Assembly: GCA_964427185.1 (NCBI GenBank)
Contig: CAYRSN010000011.1
Span: forward strand, 1 to 42,117
Reading direction: 5' to 3'
DNA: 42,117 bases
DNA from: Sulfurivirga sp964427185
Lineage (GTDB): Bacteria > Pseudomonadota > Gammaproteobacteria > Thiomicrospirales > Thiomicrospiraceae
The position numbers were made by a program, and so were the translations under genes. Shown here in pieces: positions 1-9,209 of this stretch (position 1 is its first letter; each line of letters begins with the position of its first letter). The notes below the pieces were generated by a model that worked only from the letters and a program-made list of their open reading frames with translations, ran no database searches and was not told where the DNA came from.

Positions 1-33
1 GTAACGGTTTATATTAAAAAGCAAAAATAATTT

Positions 34-2790
34 ATGACTTACTTAAATAACCGCCCTGACCTCATTCTCATAGACGGCTCCAGCTATCTGTTCCGCGCCT
101 ATCATGCACTGCCGCCGCTGACCACCTCCGACGGTACCCCCACCGGCGCCATGTATGGGGTGATCAATATGGTGGGCAAACTGCTGGATACATATCGGCC
201 TGAACATATCGCCGTGGTCTTCGATGCCCGCGGGAAGAACTTCCGCCATGAACTCTACCCGGAATACAAAGCCAACCGCCCACCTATGCCGAAGGACTTG
301 GCACAGCAGATCGAACCTTTGCAGGCATTCATCCGTGCTTTGGGTATTCCCGTGCTGGTCATCGACGGCGTAGAGGCTGACGATGTCATCGGCACTCTGG
401 CGCGCCAGGCAGCTGCCGAGGGGAAAAATGTGCTTATCTCCACCGGTGACAAGGACATGGCACAACTGGTGGATAAGCACATCACGCTGATCGACACCAT
501 GAAAAACCAGATCATGAACACCGAGGGGGTGATCAAAAAGTTCGGGGTCAAACCAGAACAGATCGTGGATTATCTGGCGCTGATGGGCGATGCTTCCGAC
601 AATATCCCCGGCATTCCCAAAGTCGGCCCCAAGACCGCCGCCAAATGGCTCAACCAGTATGGAGATCTGGACAATCTCATCGCCCATGCCGATGAAATCA
701 AGGGCAAAATCGGCGAAACCCTGCGCCAGTATTTAGATCAGCTGCCCAAATCCCGAGAACTAACCCGCATTCGCACCGATCTTGAGCTGCCCGTGCACTG
801 GCAGGCGCTGAATAAAAAGCCGGAAGACGAAGAAAAGCTGCTGGAGCTCATCCGCCGCTATGAGTTCACCAGCTGGCTGGAGAAAAAGCTGGCCGAACAA
901 GCGCTGTTTGGCGAGGCGAAGGATGAAACCCCCAAGTCTGCACCTCCTTCCACCAAGCAGAATGTGCCCATTATTCTGGATGAAAAAACTTTTAATACCT
1001 GGCTTAAAAAGCTCCAACAGGCCGAACTATTTGCCATTGATACCGAAACCTCCTCACTGGATGCCATGACCGCAGAGATTGTCGGCATCAGTTTCGCAGT
1101 CAAAACCGACAATCGCATCGAAACCGCCTATCTGCCCTTGGCGCATGATTATGAAAGTGCACCAAAGCAGCTGAACAGAGACTGGGCGCTGGCACAGCTC
1201 AAGCCCCTGTTGGAAACCGCCCCCAAAGCCGGGCAGAACCTCAAATACGACTGGCATGTGCTCAAAAACGCCGGGGTCACCCTTTACCCCATCACCCACG
1301 ACACCCTGCTGCAATCCTATGTGCTCAACAGCACCGAACGCCACAACCTGGACGATCTGGCGCTGAAATACCTGGGCCACCGCACCACCCACTATGCGGA
1401 TGTAGCTGGCAAGGGCAAAAAACAGATCAACTTCGCCCAAGTGCCCGTGGAACAAGCCGCCCCCTATGCGGCAGAAGATGCTCAGCTGGTGCTGGCACTG
1501 CATGAGGTGCTCTGTCCCAAGCTGTCGGCGGATAAAAAACTGCGCCATGTATATGAAACCATTGAGCTGCCCCTGGAACCGGTGCTCGCCCGCATGGAGC
1601 ACACTGGCGTGCTCATTGACGCCGAGCTGCTCAAAGCCTTCTCCAAAGAGCTGGCTGACAAGCTTAAGGCGCTGGAAGAACAAGCCCATGAAATTGCAGG
1701 GGAAGCCTTCAACCTCAACTCTACCAAACAGCTGCAGGCGATCCTGTTTGAAAAGCTCGGCCTGCCCGTGCTCAAGAAAACCCCTAAAGGCCAGCCCTCC
1801 ACTGCCGAAGGCGTACTGCAGCAGCTGGCCGAACAGGGTCATGAACTGCCTTCACTGATTCTGGCATACCGCTCACTGGCCAAACTCAAATCCACCTACG
1901 CCGATGCCCTGCCCAAACAGATCAACCCCAGAACCGGGCGGGTGCATACCACCTTCCAGCAAGCCGTCACCGCCACCGGGCGGCTCTCCAGCACCGACCC
2001 CAACCTGCAGAACATCCCCGTGCGCACCGAGCTGGGGCGCACCATCCGCCAGGCCTTTATCGCCCCACAGGGTTTTCAGGTGCTGGCCATCGACTACTCC
2101 CAGATCGAACTGCGCATCATGGCGCACTTCAGCGGAGATAAAAACCTCATTGCCGCCTTTGAGCAGAGGCTGGACATTCACAAGGCCACCGCTGCAGAAA
2201 TTTTCGATATACCACTGGAACAGGTCACCGCCGACATGCGCCGTGCCGCCAAAACGGTTAACTTCGGCCTTATCTACGGCATGAGCGCTTACGGACTCTC
2301 GCAACAGCTGGAAATTCCCGTAGGAGATGCCAAAACCTATATTGATAAATACTTCGAGCGCTACCCGGGTGTGAAACGCTACATGGACGAAATCCGCGAA
2401 CAGGCCAAACAGCAGGGCTATGTGGAAACTCTCGTCGGACGCAGGCTCTATCTGCCCGACATCCACAGCCGCAACCCGCAGATACGCCAATATGCCGAAC
2501 GCGCCGCCATCAACGCCCCCCTACAGGGCACCGCCGCCGACATTATCAAAACCGCCATGGTGCGCATCGATGCCTGGCTCAGGGAAAACCTGCCAACCGA
2601 TGCCCTTTACGGCAACATCCGCATGGTGATGCAAGTGCATGATGAGCTGGTCTTTGAAGTGCCCGACACACTCACCCTGGAAAGTGAGGAAATCCGCCAC
2701 ATCCGGCAACTTATGGAAACCGCCATGACCCTCAAAGTGCCTCTCAAGGCCGATGCCGGCCTCGGCTCCAACTGGGAGGCGGCCCATTGA
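34..2790 (+). CDS. polA: DNA polymerase I
   Basis: Repair and Okazaki-fragment-processing polymerase of 918 aa, close to the 928 aa of the E. coli enzyme. The domains run in the usual order. The N-terminal 5'-3' exonuclease covers about residues 1-290. The 3'-5' proofreading domain starts near residue 310 and keeps the metal-binding pair D336/E338 in FAIDTETSSLD, so it looks active. The polymerase domain shows motif A with D687 (DYSQIE), motif B with R736, K740, F744 and Y748 at exact four-residue spacing, and motif C with H869-D870-E871. The ATG at 34 has no clear Shine-Dalgarno, but the conserved N-terminus (LILIDGSSYLFRAYHALPPL) begins directly behind it. The stop codon lies inside the first element of a palindrome array that precedes the next gene. 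As in other genera engB is nearby, here about 4 kb away and on the other strand. Confidence 0.98.
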   Translation: MTYLNNRPDLILIDGSSYLFRAYHALPPLTTSDGTPTGAMYGVINMVGKLLDTYRPEHIAVVFDARGKNFRHELYPEYKANRPPMPKDLAQQIEPLQAFIRALGIPVLVIDGVEADDVIGTLARQAAAEGKNVLISTGDKDMAQLVDKHITLIDTMKNQIMNTEGVIKKFGVKPEQIVDYLALMGDASDNIPGIPKVGPKTAAKWLNQYGDLDNLIAHADEIKGKIGETLRQYLDQLPKSRELTRIRTDLELPVHWQALNKKPEDEEKLLELIRRYEFTSWLEKKLAEQALFGEAKDETPKSAPPSTKQNVPIILDEKTFNTWLKKLQQAELFAIDTETSSLDAMTAEIVGISFAVKTDNRIETAYLPLAHDYESAPKQLNRDWALAQLKPLLETAPKAGQNLKYDWHVLKNAGVTLYPITHDTLLQSYVLNSTERHNLDDLALKYLGHRTTHYADVAGKGKKQINFAQVPVEQAAPYAAEDAQLVLALHEVLCPKLSADKKLRHVYETIELPLEPVLARMEHTGVLIDAELLKAFSKELADKLKALEEQAHEIAGEAFNLNSTKQLQAILFEKLGLPVLKKTPKGQPSTAEGVLQQLAEQGHELPSLILAYRSLAKLKSTYADALPKQINPRTGRVHTTFQQAVTATGRLSSTDPNLQNIPVRTELGRTIRQAFIAPQGFQVLAIDYSQIELRIMAHFSGDKNLIAAFEQRLDIHKATAAEIFDIPLEQVTADMRRAAKTVNFGLIYGMSAYGLSQQLEIPVGDAKTYIDKYFERYPGVKRYMDEIREQAKQQGYVETLVGRRLYLPDIHSRNPQIRQYAERAAINAPLQGTAADIIKTAMVRIDAWLRENLPTDALYGNIRMVMQVHDELVFEVPDTLTLESEEIRHIRQLMETAMTLKVPLKADAGLGSNWEAAH

Positions 2791-2875
2791 TTAATGGATT
2801 GATCAAAAAAGATGTAAAATTGATCAATATATTGATCAATTATGACTAAAATATGATTAACACATTGATCAAAAA
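2786..2875. repeat. 33-bp-periodic array of TTGATCAA palindromes
   Basis: The spacer between polA and the ATPase gene holds four perfect copies of the 8-bp palindrome TTGATCAA, starting at 2799, 2820, 2832 and 2865. Two one-to-two-mismatch copies (TTGATTAA at 2787, ATGATTAA at 2853) complete the pattern. The starts are spaced 12, 21, 12, 21 and 12 bp, so the unit is a pair of sites repeated three times every 33 bp, about three helical turns. The last site ends 6 bp before the ATPase start codon, where a ribosome binding site would sit. A cooperative operator, perhaps autoregulatory, is my inference; no regulator is identified. Confidence 0.75.
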
Positions 2876-2878
2876 GCC

Positions 2879-4066
2879 ATGTTTAACGAACTGTTTACCC
2901 TATCCCAACGGCTGGTTCAAAAAGCGCGGCAACAGCCCTTCCGGCGTTTTTTGTATGAACAGATCGACTTCAGAGCTCGCCTGATCGGCATTGTGGGCGC
3001 ACGGGGTGCCGGAAAAACAACCCTTGCACTCCAGTATCTCACCACCTTGCCCACCGGTAATGGACTCTATGTAAGCTGTGACCATCCCATTGTGGCTGCC
3101 GCCGAGCTGTTTGAGCTGGCTCGGCAGGCCGAGCAGGAAGGGTTTACCTGCCTGGTCATTGACGAAATTCACAAAAAACCCCACTTTGCCCCAGCGCTGA
3201 AAAACATTTACGATTTTCTCAGCCTGCAGGTTATTTTTACCGGCTCCTCCGCCGCTCACCTGCACCATGCCAAAATCGATCTCAGCCGCCGAGCACTGGT
3301 CTATCACCTGCCCGAACTCTCCTTCAGGGAATATCTGGCGTTGAAAACAGGCCATGCTTTCCCCAACTGGACACTCACACAACTGCTGGAAAACCATGAA
3401 CAGATCACGCTGGAGATTACAGCGCAAATCAAACCTCTGCCCCTTTTCAGAGCCTATCTGAGCTGCGGTGCCTACCCTTATTTTCTGGAAGGTGAGGCGA
3501 GCTATCCGCTCAGGCTTGCTGAAATCGTCCGACTGACCTTGCGGGAAGACCTCAGCGCCATCTATGGTGTGGAAGCGGATAAAATCGAGGCACTCTACAA
3601 GCTCCTGCAGGTACTCTGCGCCAGCAAACCCTTTCAGATCAACTATGAGCGTATCGCCGCCGCCACAGGGCTGGCTCGCAATACACTGAAAAAATATCTC
3701 TACTATCTGGAAGATCTTTCTCTATTACGCCGTATTGGCGGCAAGGTGCGAGGCGACAGCTATATTGCCAAGCCGGACAAACTTTACCTGCATAACCCGA
3801 ATCTGTTTCAAATCCTCTGCCCGGAAGCGGATCAAGGCAGTATTCGGGAAAGCTTTTTTGCCATGATAAGCCAGCATGGCCACCATCTGGCGCACCCACC
3901 AAAAGGAGACTTTCTCATTGACAGCACCTGGATTTTTGAAATCGGCGGCGCAAAGAAGAACCGCCGACAAATTCATGATCTGTCCAATGCCTTTGTCGCC
4001 GCGGACGATATTGAGCTGGGCTACCGGAGAACCGTACCTCTATGGCTGTTCGGTTTTCTGTATTGA
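2879..4066 (+). CDS. AAA-family ATPase with C-terminal DUF4143-like domain
   Basis: A 395-aa protein of the large AAA_14/DUF4143 group of stand-alone bacterial ATPases, whose cellular job is mostly unknown. Walker A is GARGAGKT at residues 40-47. Walker B is CLVIDE with D95/E96, followed by a sensor-like VIFTGSS at about 118-124. The C-terminal half has the helical and nuclease-fold-like features of DUF4143, including YLHNPNL and the typical ending WLFGFLY. No Shine-Dalgarno is visible upstream; the region is occupied by the TTGATCAA array, so expression may be tightly controlled. It is separated from polA by only 88 bases, but its own operator-like array suggests an independent unit. Members of this group are often sporadically distributed, so acquisition by transfer is possible. 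Function is not assigned. Confidence 0.85.
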   Translation: MFNELFTLSQRLVQKARQQPFRRFLYEQIDFRARLIGIVGARGAGKTTLALQYLTTLPTGNGLYVSCDHPIVAAAELFELARQAEQEGFTCLVIDEIHKKPHFAPALKNIYDFLSLQVIFTGSSAAHLHHAKIDLSRRALVYHLPELSFREYLALKTGHAFPNWTLTQLLENHEQITLEITAQIKPLPLFRAYLSCGAYPYFLEGEASYPLRLAEIVRLTLREDLSAIYGVEADKIEALYKLLQVLCASKPFQINYERIAAATGLARNTLKKYLYYLEDLSLLRRIGGKVRGDSYIAKPDKLYLHNPNLFQILCPEADQGSIRESFFAMISQHGHHLAHPPKGDFLIDSTWIFEIGGAKKNRRQIHDLSNAFVAADDIELGYRRTVPLWLFGFLY

Positions 4067-4084
4067 GCAAGCAAGGGATGAACA

Positions 4085-4174
4085 ATGAGCGGATGTGGCT
4101 GTCAATGTGATCTGCCTGCGTCTGATCTGGGCGTATCACCACGGGGATGTGAACATGCGCGATGCCCGCAATGA
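4085..4174 (+). other. possible cysteine-rich micro-ORF or gene remnant
   Basis: A 29-codon ATG frame with a good Shine-Dalgarno (AAGGGA about 9 bases upstream) starts MSGCGCQC and ends CEHARCPQ, with five cysteines. An overlapping second frame, open from about 4094 to a TGA at 4212-4214, ends in PACSTGCRDD and lacks a start codon. Both lie in the 148 bases between the ATPase and purT stops. The clustering of cysteines in two frames fits either a tiny metal-binding peptide or the frameshifted remains of a larger cysteine-ended gene. Neither is established. Confidence 0.2.
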
Positions 4175-4214
4175 GCTGAAACCCGCCTGCTCTACCGGCT
4201 GCAGAGACGACTGA

Positions 4215-5384
4215 TCAGCTATCCGACAACCGCTTGATACGTTCGCGGGCTTTTTCCAAGGCGTCCTCCGCCGTATCGGACTGGGTCAGCAGCACGGCCA
4301 TACGCCGGCCGGGATGGCTTTCAGGTTTGGCAAAAACACGTACAAAACTATCTTGGGCAAACAATTCATCGGCTACATCAAGCACGGGTGCCGCACTATG
4401 GCCGCTGGCTTTGTAAGCGGCGGATGCACCCGGTGTGATAAAACTGAACTCCAGCGACAACCCCAGCACGGCGCGTACATGCAGGGCGAATTCACTCTGG
4501 CTCTGGGTGATGAGCGTTACCATGCCGGTATCATGTGGCCGTGGGCTGACTTCGGAAAAATACACTTCATCACCTTTCACAAACAGCTCCACACCAAAGA
4601 TGCCGCGTCCACCCAGCCCGTCAGTAATCGCCCTGGCGATGTGCTGCGCCTCAGCCAGCACTTCCGGTTTCATCTTATGGGGTTGCCAGCTGAAGATATA
4701 GTCCCCATCCTGCTGGATATGACCGATAGGCTCGCAAAAGACGGTTTCCCGACCGTTGCGGGCGGTAAGCAGGGTGATTTCGTAGTCGAAGTTGATAAAG
4801 GCTTCTACAATCAGCTCGCTGGCATCGCCGCGGGCATCTTCCTGTGCAAAGCGCCACGCCTGCTCTACCTCTTCCGCCGAACGCACCACACTCTGACCAT
4901 GTCCGGAGCTGCTCATCACTGGCTTGACCACACAGGGATAGCCCAACGCTTCTGCCGCCTCTTTCAAAGCATCCAGTGAGGAGACAAAACGATACTCACC
5001 GGTTTTAAGCCCCAGCTCCTCCGCGGCAAATTTACGGATATTCTTACGGTTCATGGTCTTATTGACCGCTTCGGCATTGGGAATGACGGTAAAGCCTTCC
5101 CGCTCCGCTTCAAACAGCGCCTCAATGCTGATGGCCTCAATCTCCGGCAGGATATAATCCGGCTTTTCTCGGCGAATCACTTCCAGCACTGCATCCGCAT
5201 CACGCATATTGATAACATGGCTGCGATGCGCCACCTGCTGAGCGGGCGCGCCTTCATAGCGATCCACGGCGATCACCTCCAACCCCAAACGTTGCGCTTC
5301 GATGGCAACTTCCTTACCCAACTCTCCAGCGCCCAGCAGCATGAGCTTGGTAGCGTTAGAACGTAATGCGGCGGTAAATTGCAT
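4215..5384 (-). CDS. purT: formate-dependent phosphoribosylglycinamide formyltransferase (GAR transformylase 2)
   Basis: Catalyses ATP- and formate-dependent formylation of glycinamide ribonucleotide, the folate-independent version of the third step of purine synthesis, in the cytoplasm. The 389-aa length matches the family (392 aa in E. coli). The N-terminal Rossmann-like part reads LMLLGAGELGKE (14-25) and continues into IAVDRYEGAPAQQVAH, a PurT signature. A central ATP-grasp domain follows with PCVVKPVMSSSGHGQSVV, and the metal/phosphate region EVSPRPHDTGMVTL lies in the last third. The ATG at 5384 is preceded by AGAGGG at good spacing. It is monocistronic or at the end of a minus-strand run behind cheV, with a hairpin between them. 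No PurR-type operator was recognised. Confidence 0.97.
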   Translation of the reverse strand: MQFTAALRSNATKLMLLGAGELGKEVAIEAQRLGLEVIAVDRYEGAPAQQVAHRSHVINMRDADAVLEVIRREKPDYILPEIEAISIEALFEAEREGFTVIPNAEAVNKTMNRKNIRKFAAEELGLKTGEYRFVSSLDALKEAAEALGYPCVVKPVMSSSGHGQSVVRSAEEVEQAWRFAQEDARGDASELIVEAFINFDYEITLLTARNGRETVFCEPIGHIQQDGDYIFSWQPHKMKPEVLAEAQHIARAITDGLGGRGIFGVELFVKGDEVYFSEVSPRPHDTGMVTLITQSQSEFALHVRAVLGLSLEFSFITPGASAAYKASGHSAAPVLDVADELFAQDSFVRVFAKPESHPGRRMAVLLTQSDTAEDALEKARERIKRLSDS

Positions 5385-5448
5385 GGAAAATCCCTCTTTT
5401 ATCGGTAAAAGTTCATTTTAGCGATAAAAAGCTGGACATTTTGCAATA

Positions 5449-5467
5449 GGCACCTCTTTGAGGTGCC
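5449..5467. terminator. hairpin between cheV and purT, possible terminator
   Basis: A perfect 8-bp stem (GGCACCTC / GAGGTGCC) with a three-base loop lies 41 bases downstream of the cheV stop, in minus-strand terms. Neither side carries a long uninterrupted T run (TATTG on one, AATAGAAAATTTTT on the other). It may work as a weak terminator for cheV or as a processing or attenuating hairpin ahead of purT. Confidence 0.5.
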
Positions 5468-5508
5468 AATAGAAAATTTTTCAATTTTGAAAAAAGGAGG
5501 AGACCACT

Positions 5509-6474
5509 TTAGCACTCTTTTTGGCATTGCTCATGAATGTAATCAAAGATCATGTGGGCGATGCCGTCAGTATCCCATTTGGTAAAGAAACGATCGGCAC
5601 CTACTTTGTTGGCATAGTCTTCATTTACCTGACCGGTCAGGGAGGAGTTGAGCACCACATGAACATCTTTCAGTCGTGGATCATGGCGGATTTCCCGCGT
5701 CAGGGTGTAGCCGTCCATTTCAGGCATTTCTACATCGGAAAGCACCATCAGCACGCGCTTATCCACTGAATCAGCCATACCATCTTCCGCATCTTTAGCC
5801 CATTTCTGCAGCATATTGAGCGCCTCACGTCCATTGCTGGCCAGCTGAAACCGCACACCCAGTTCGGAGAGTACCTTGCGCAGATGCTCCCGTGCCACAC
5901 GAGAATCGTCCACCGCGAGGATGAAATAATCAGAAGGGTCAAATTCAACAGCACCGGCCATGGCACTGAGGGAGGCGGAAATATCCATTTTTTCCTGAGT
6001 CAGCTCCGCCATGACCTTTTCTACATCGATAATCTCTACAATCTGGTTATCAAAACGGGTAATAGCGGTGAGATAAGGGGAGGAGCTCAAGGTATCCGGC
6101 GGCGGGGTAACATCTTCCCAATACAGATAGGCGATGCGCTCTACATCCTGCACCAGAAAACCCTGCTGCTGATGACTGAATTCGCTGACCATGGTGAAGG
6201 TGTTTTGCTGCCCTTTCAAAGGCGACAGCCCGATACACTGCGCCAGATCAATAATCACCAGATTCTCACCGCGCATATCGGCAATGCCCACAATCCGCTC
6301 ATCCGCCTTGGGAATCGGGGAAACCTGTGGAGTAGGAATAATTTCCTTCACTTTGAAGATATTGATGCCGTACAGCTGCGACCCATCCAGCCGAAATAGC
6401 AGCAACTCCAACCGATGCAAACCTACATCGCTGCTATGCTGTTCCATACTTTTAAGCAGTTCCGATTGCGCCAT
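5509..6474 (-). CDS. cheV: chemotaxis coupling protein CheV (CheW domain plus receiver domain)
   Basis: Couples chemoreceptors to the CheA kinase and can itself be phosphorylated. The 321 aa contain an N-terminal CheW-like domain (about 15-165, with FKVKEIIP and GIADMRGENLVIIDL) and a C-terminal response-regulator receiver domain (about 185-318). The receiver keeps all phosphorylation residues: the acidic pair D189/D190, phospho-acceptor D247 in LSDVEMPEMDGYT, Ser277/Ser278 in the switch position and K299. The ATG at 6474 has only a weak ribosome site (GAGTG). It follows engB on the same strand after a 41-base gap and could be co-transcribed with it. No other chemotaxis gene is in the window, so this is an orphan copy, as is common for CheV in Gammaproteobacteria. 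Confidence 0.95.
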   Translation of the reverse strand: MAQSELLKSMEQHSSDVGLHRLELLLFRLDGSQLYGINIFKVKEIIPTPQVSPIPKADERIVGIADMRGENLVIIDLAQCIGLSPLKGQQNTFTMVSEFSHQQQGFLVQDVERIAYLYWEDVTPPPDTLSSSPYLTAITRFDNQIVEIIDVEKVMAELTQEKMDISASLSAMAGAVEFDPSDYFILAVDDSRVAREHLRKVLSELGVRFQLASNGREALNMLQKWAKDAEDGMADSVDKRVLMVLSDVEMPEMDGYTLTREIRHDPRLKDVHVVLNSSLTGQVNEDYANKVGADRFFTKWDTDGIAHMIFDYIHEQCQKEC

Positions 6475-6515
6475 AAATGTGTCACTCTGGTGATGTGTTC
6501 CACAGAAAGCAAATT

Positions 6516-7121
6516 CTATGCCTGATATTCAAACCATTCATCCAGCTTAGTCCATAAGGCCTCCAGGCCGGTTTTTTTCAGGGAAGAAAAAGTCTGTGCC
6601 GTCGCACCCGGATACTGGGCATCCAGCTCCCGCTGAACTTTTAATAAAGTATTTTTCGCCGGGCCGTTTTTCAGCTTATCTGCCTTGGTCAGCAGCACAT
6701 GCACAGGCAGCTTCAGCCCTTGTGTCCAGTCCAACATCATACGGTCAATTTCCGTTAGAGGATGACGAATATCCATCAATATGATTAAACCCCGCAGTGC
6801 CCGACGTTTGGCAATATATTCACTCAAATGCTGCTCCCACTCCCGGCGCATGGCTTCCCCTACCTTGGCATAGCCGTAGCCGGGCAGATCCACCAGGCGG
6901 CGATTATCATCCAGCTGAAAAAAGTTGATCAGCTGCGTGCGCCCCGGGGTTTTGGAGACCCGCGCCAGACTTTTCTGGCTGGTCAGTGTATTGAGTGCGC
7001 TGGATTTTCCCGCATTGGAACGACCGGCAAATGCGACCTCAAACCCTTGATCCGGCGGTGCCTGTTTAATCGTCGGTGCACTCTTTAAAAAACGGGCTTT
7101 TTGATAGAGTGGATGTTGCAT
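6516..7121 (-). CDS. engB: ribosome biogenesis GTPase YihA/EngB
   Basis: Essential small GTPase that helps late assembly of the large ribosomal subunit. The 201-aa protein has the standard motifs: G1 GRSNAGKS at 33-40, G3 DLPGYG from D78, and G4 TKAD at 145-148. The conserved TPGRTQ stretch at about 58-63 carries the G2 threonine. The ATG at 7121 is preceded by AGGAAAG. It is divergent from the cytochrome c biogenesis genes across a 75-base spacer that must hold both promoters. In several Gammaproteobacteria engB lies beside polA; here purT, cheV and the ATPase separate them. Confidence 0.97.
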   Translation of the reverse strand: MQHPLYQKARFLKSAPTIKQAPPDQGFEVAFAGRSNAGKSSALNTLTSQKSLARVSKTPGRTQLINFFQLDDNRRLVDLPGYGYAKVGEAMRREWEQHLSEYIAKRRALRGLIILMDIRHPLTEIDRMMLDWTQGLKLPVHVLLTKADKLKNGPAKNTLLKVQRELDAQYPGATAQTFSSLKKTGLEALWTKLDEWFEYQA

Positions 7122-7196
7122 AATCAGCTTTCCTTATAGAAGTTATCTTTCACAATCTATATACTTACGGATTCATTCCCAAACAACAAGTGAAAA

Positions 7197-9209
7197 ATGC
7201 ACAAGATTTCTCGCTGGCGCGCGCTTTATGATTTTCTCGGCTCCATGAACCTGGCGGTGACCCTGCTGGTGATGCTGGCCATCGCCTCAGTTATCGGTAC
7301 CGTTGTTAAACAGAGTGAGCCTTTTCAAAACTATGTCATTAAATTCGGCCCCTTCTGGGCGGAAGTTTTTGACAAGCTGGGCATTTTCAATATCTACAGT
7401 ACCGGCTGGTTTGTGGTGGTGATTCTGTTTCTGATTCTCTCCACCAGCGTATGTGTCATTCGCCATGTGCCCGTGTTTGTGCGGGACATGAAAAGCTTTG
7501 CGGAAAAGCTTTCCAAAAATGCGCTGCTACATCAGCCCAACCATGCGGAAATTGCCTGCAAAACCTCTGCAGAACAACTGTTGCCCACGCTTCAGGCGCA
7601 ATTCCAAGCAGAAGGCTACAAAACAAAAGTACACCAGGGTGAACAGGGCATCACTCTGGCGGCGAAAAAAGGCAGCTTCAACCGCATAGGGTATTTTCTC
7701 ACTCATGTGAGCATTATTGTCATTCTGGCCGGTGCCGTTATGGATTCCAACCTGCTGCTCAAATACCGCGTGCTCACCGGTCAGGCGGAACCGGAAACCC
7801 GCAGTGTGCCGCTCAGTGAAGTCAATCCAAAAGCGGTTTTACCACCGGATAACCTCTCTTTCCGTGGCAGTGTCACCATTCCGGAAGGCAGAAAAGCTGA
7901 TTTTGTCTTCCTGCCTTATGATCGTGGTTATTTCGTGCAGATACTTCCCTTTGAGCTGATAGTTAAGGATTTTCACATCGACTACTACGATACCGGCATG
8001 CCTAAGGCCTATAAAACCCAGCTGGTGCTTAAAGATAAACAGACCGGTGAGACCATAGAAAAAACCCTTGAGGTCAATCATCCGCTGATCTACGGCAACT
8101 ATGCCATTTATCAATCTTCCTTTTCCGATGGCGGTACCCGTCTGAATCTGAAGCTCTACCCGCTGGCGGCGGCTGAAATGCAGCCGGTCGAAATGAAAAC
8201 CGCCATCAATCAGGTAGAAAAACTCACCACCAACCGCGGCAGCTATCGACTGGAATTTAATGACTTCAAACTGCATAACATCGTCCCCGCAGAGCCGGAA
8301 GAAGAACAGGCCACCGGCAAGAAGATGCACAATAACGGCCCGAAAATCGTCTATAAAATCCGTAATAAGCAGGGGATCGCCTGGGAATATGAAACCTACA
8401 TGATGCCGAACAAACAGCAGGGACGCTGGTTCTTTATTTCTGGTGTGCGCAATGCTGTCTCCGAGCCTTATCGCTACCTGTTTCTGCCTGCTGATGAAAA
8501 ACACAGCCTGAATCGCTTCATGGCCTTTCTGACGCTGCTGAACAACGACCAAAAACACCTGCACCTGCTGGCAAGATATATCAAAACCGACCCTGATTTT
8601 GCCAAACTGCCTATTAAGGAACAGGCCATGCAGGTTCAGCTATGGCAGAACCTTATCAAACTGTTCCGCGACCGTGGTTTTAAGGGAGTTGACGAGTTTG
8701 TAGCGGAAAACGTGCCGGAAGATAAACAAAAAGAAGTGCGGGAATTTTATCTTGGTCAGCTGTCTATGGTATTGCAAACTTTGTATGTGCAGATGCTGAA
8801 ACAGCAAGGTACGATCAAAAACCGTGAAGACTTAAGCGATTTTGATAAACAATGGTTTGAAGATGCACTGCTGGCCATCAACAGCCTGCCCACCTACGGA
8901 CCACAGATTTTCCTGAAACTGGATAGCTTCGAGCTGATCGAAGCCACCGGTCTGCAGGTGACAAAATCTCCTGGCAAAGATATTGTCTATCTCGGCAGCC
9001 TGATGCTCACACTGGGAGTTTTCCTGCTGTTTTATGTACGTCAGCGCCGGATTTGGGTACACTTTGATCAGTCAGTTTCCGGTCAGCATGTCATCCTGGC
9101 AGGTAAAGATAATAAGAACACTCCGGAAATGGAAAAAGAGTTTAAACACTGGCAACAAAGACTACAGGCGCTCTGTGAAGCGTCCTCACATAGAGGGAAA
9201 ACAGCATGA
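7197..9209 (+). CDS. ccsB: cytochrome c biogenesis protein ResB/CcsB (System II)
   Basis: Membrane subunit of the System II cytochrome c synthetase. With CcsA it moves heme across the inner membrane and attaches it to apocytochromes in the periplasm. The 670-aa protein has transmembrane segments at about 17-37, 68-89 and 164-182, a large periplasmic domain, and a last segment near 594-614 before a cytoplasmic tail. H170 in FLTHVSIIVILAGA sits at the start of the third segment, where the family has a heme-ligand histidine. The periplasmic domain is long, with a charged helical insertion in the 440-560 range. The ATG at 7197 has a weak ribosome site. It overlaps ccsA by four bases (ATGA), so translation is coupled. 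Confidence 0.95.
   Translation: MHKISRWRALYDFLGSMNLAVTLLVMLAIASVIGTVVKQSEPFQNYVIKFGPFWAEVFDKLGIFNIYSTGWFVVVILFLILSTSVCVIRHVPVFVRDMKSFAEKLSKNALLHQPNHAEIACKTSAEQLLPTLQAQFQAEGYKTKVHQGEQGITLAAKKGSFNRIGYFLTHVSIIVILAGAVMDSNLLLKYRVLTGQAEPETRSVPLSEVNPKAVLPPDNLSFRGSVTIPEGRKADFVFLPYDRGYFVQILPFELIVKDFHIDYYDTGMPKAYKTQLVLKDKQTGETIEKTLEVNHPLIYGNYAIYQSSFSDGGTRLNLKLYPLAAAEMQPVEMKTAINQVEKLTTNRGSYRLEFNDFKLHNIVPAEPEEEQATGKKMHNNGPKIVYKIRNKQGIAWEYETYMMPNKQQGRWFFISGVRNAVSEPYRYLFLPADEKHSLNRFMAFLTLLNNDQKHLHLLARYIKTDPDFAKLPIKEQAMQVQLWQNLIKLFRDRGFKGVDEFVAENVPEDKQKEVREFYLGQLSMVLQTLYVQMLKQQGTIKNREDLSDFDKQWFEDALLAINSLPTYGPQIFLKLDSFELIEATGLQVTKSPGKDIVYLGSLMLTLGVFLLFYVRQRRIWVHFDQSVSGQHVILAGKDNKNTPEMEKEFKHWQQRLQALCEASSHRGKTA

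Noticed and set aside
1054..1842. Long minus-strand frame inside polA (262 codons), and similar long antisense frames at 11569-12522 and 18815-19951
   Set aside because: They lie wholly antisense to genes with complete family motifs and their translations show no domain features. They arise from the codon bias of the sense genes.
2786..2875. CRISPR array
   Set aside because: The repeats are 8-bp palindromes within 33-bp units that contain no variable spacers, and no cas genes are present.
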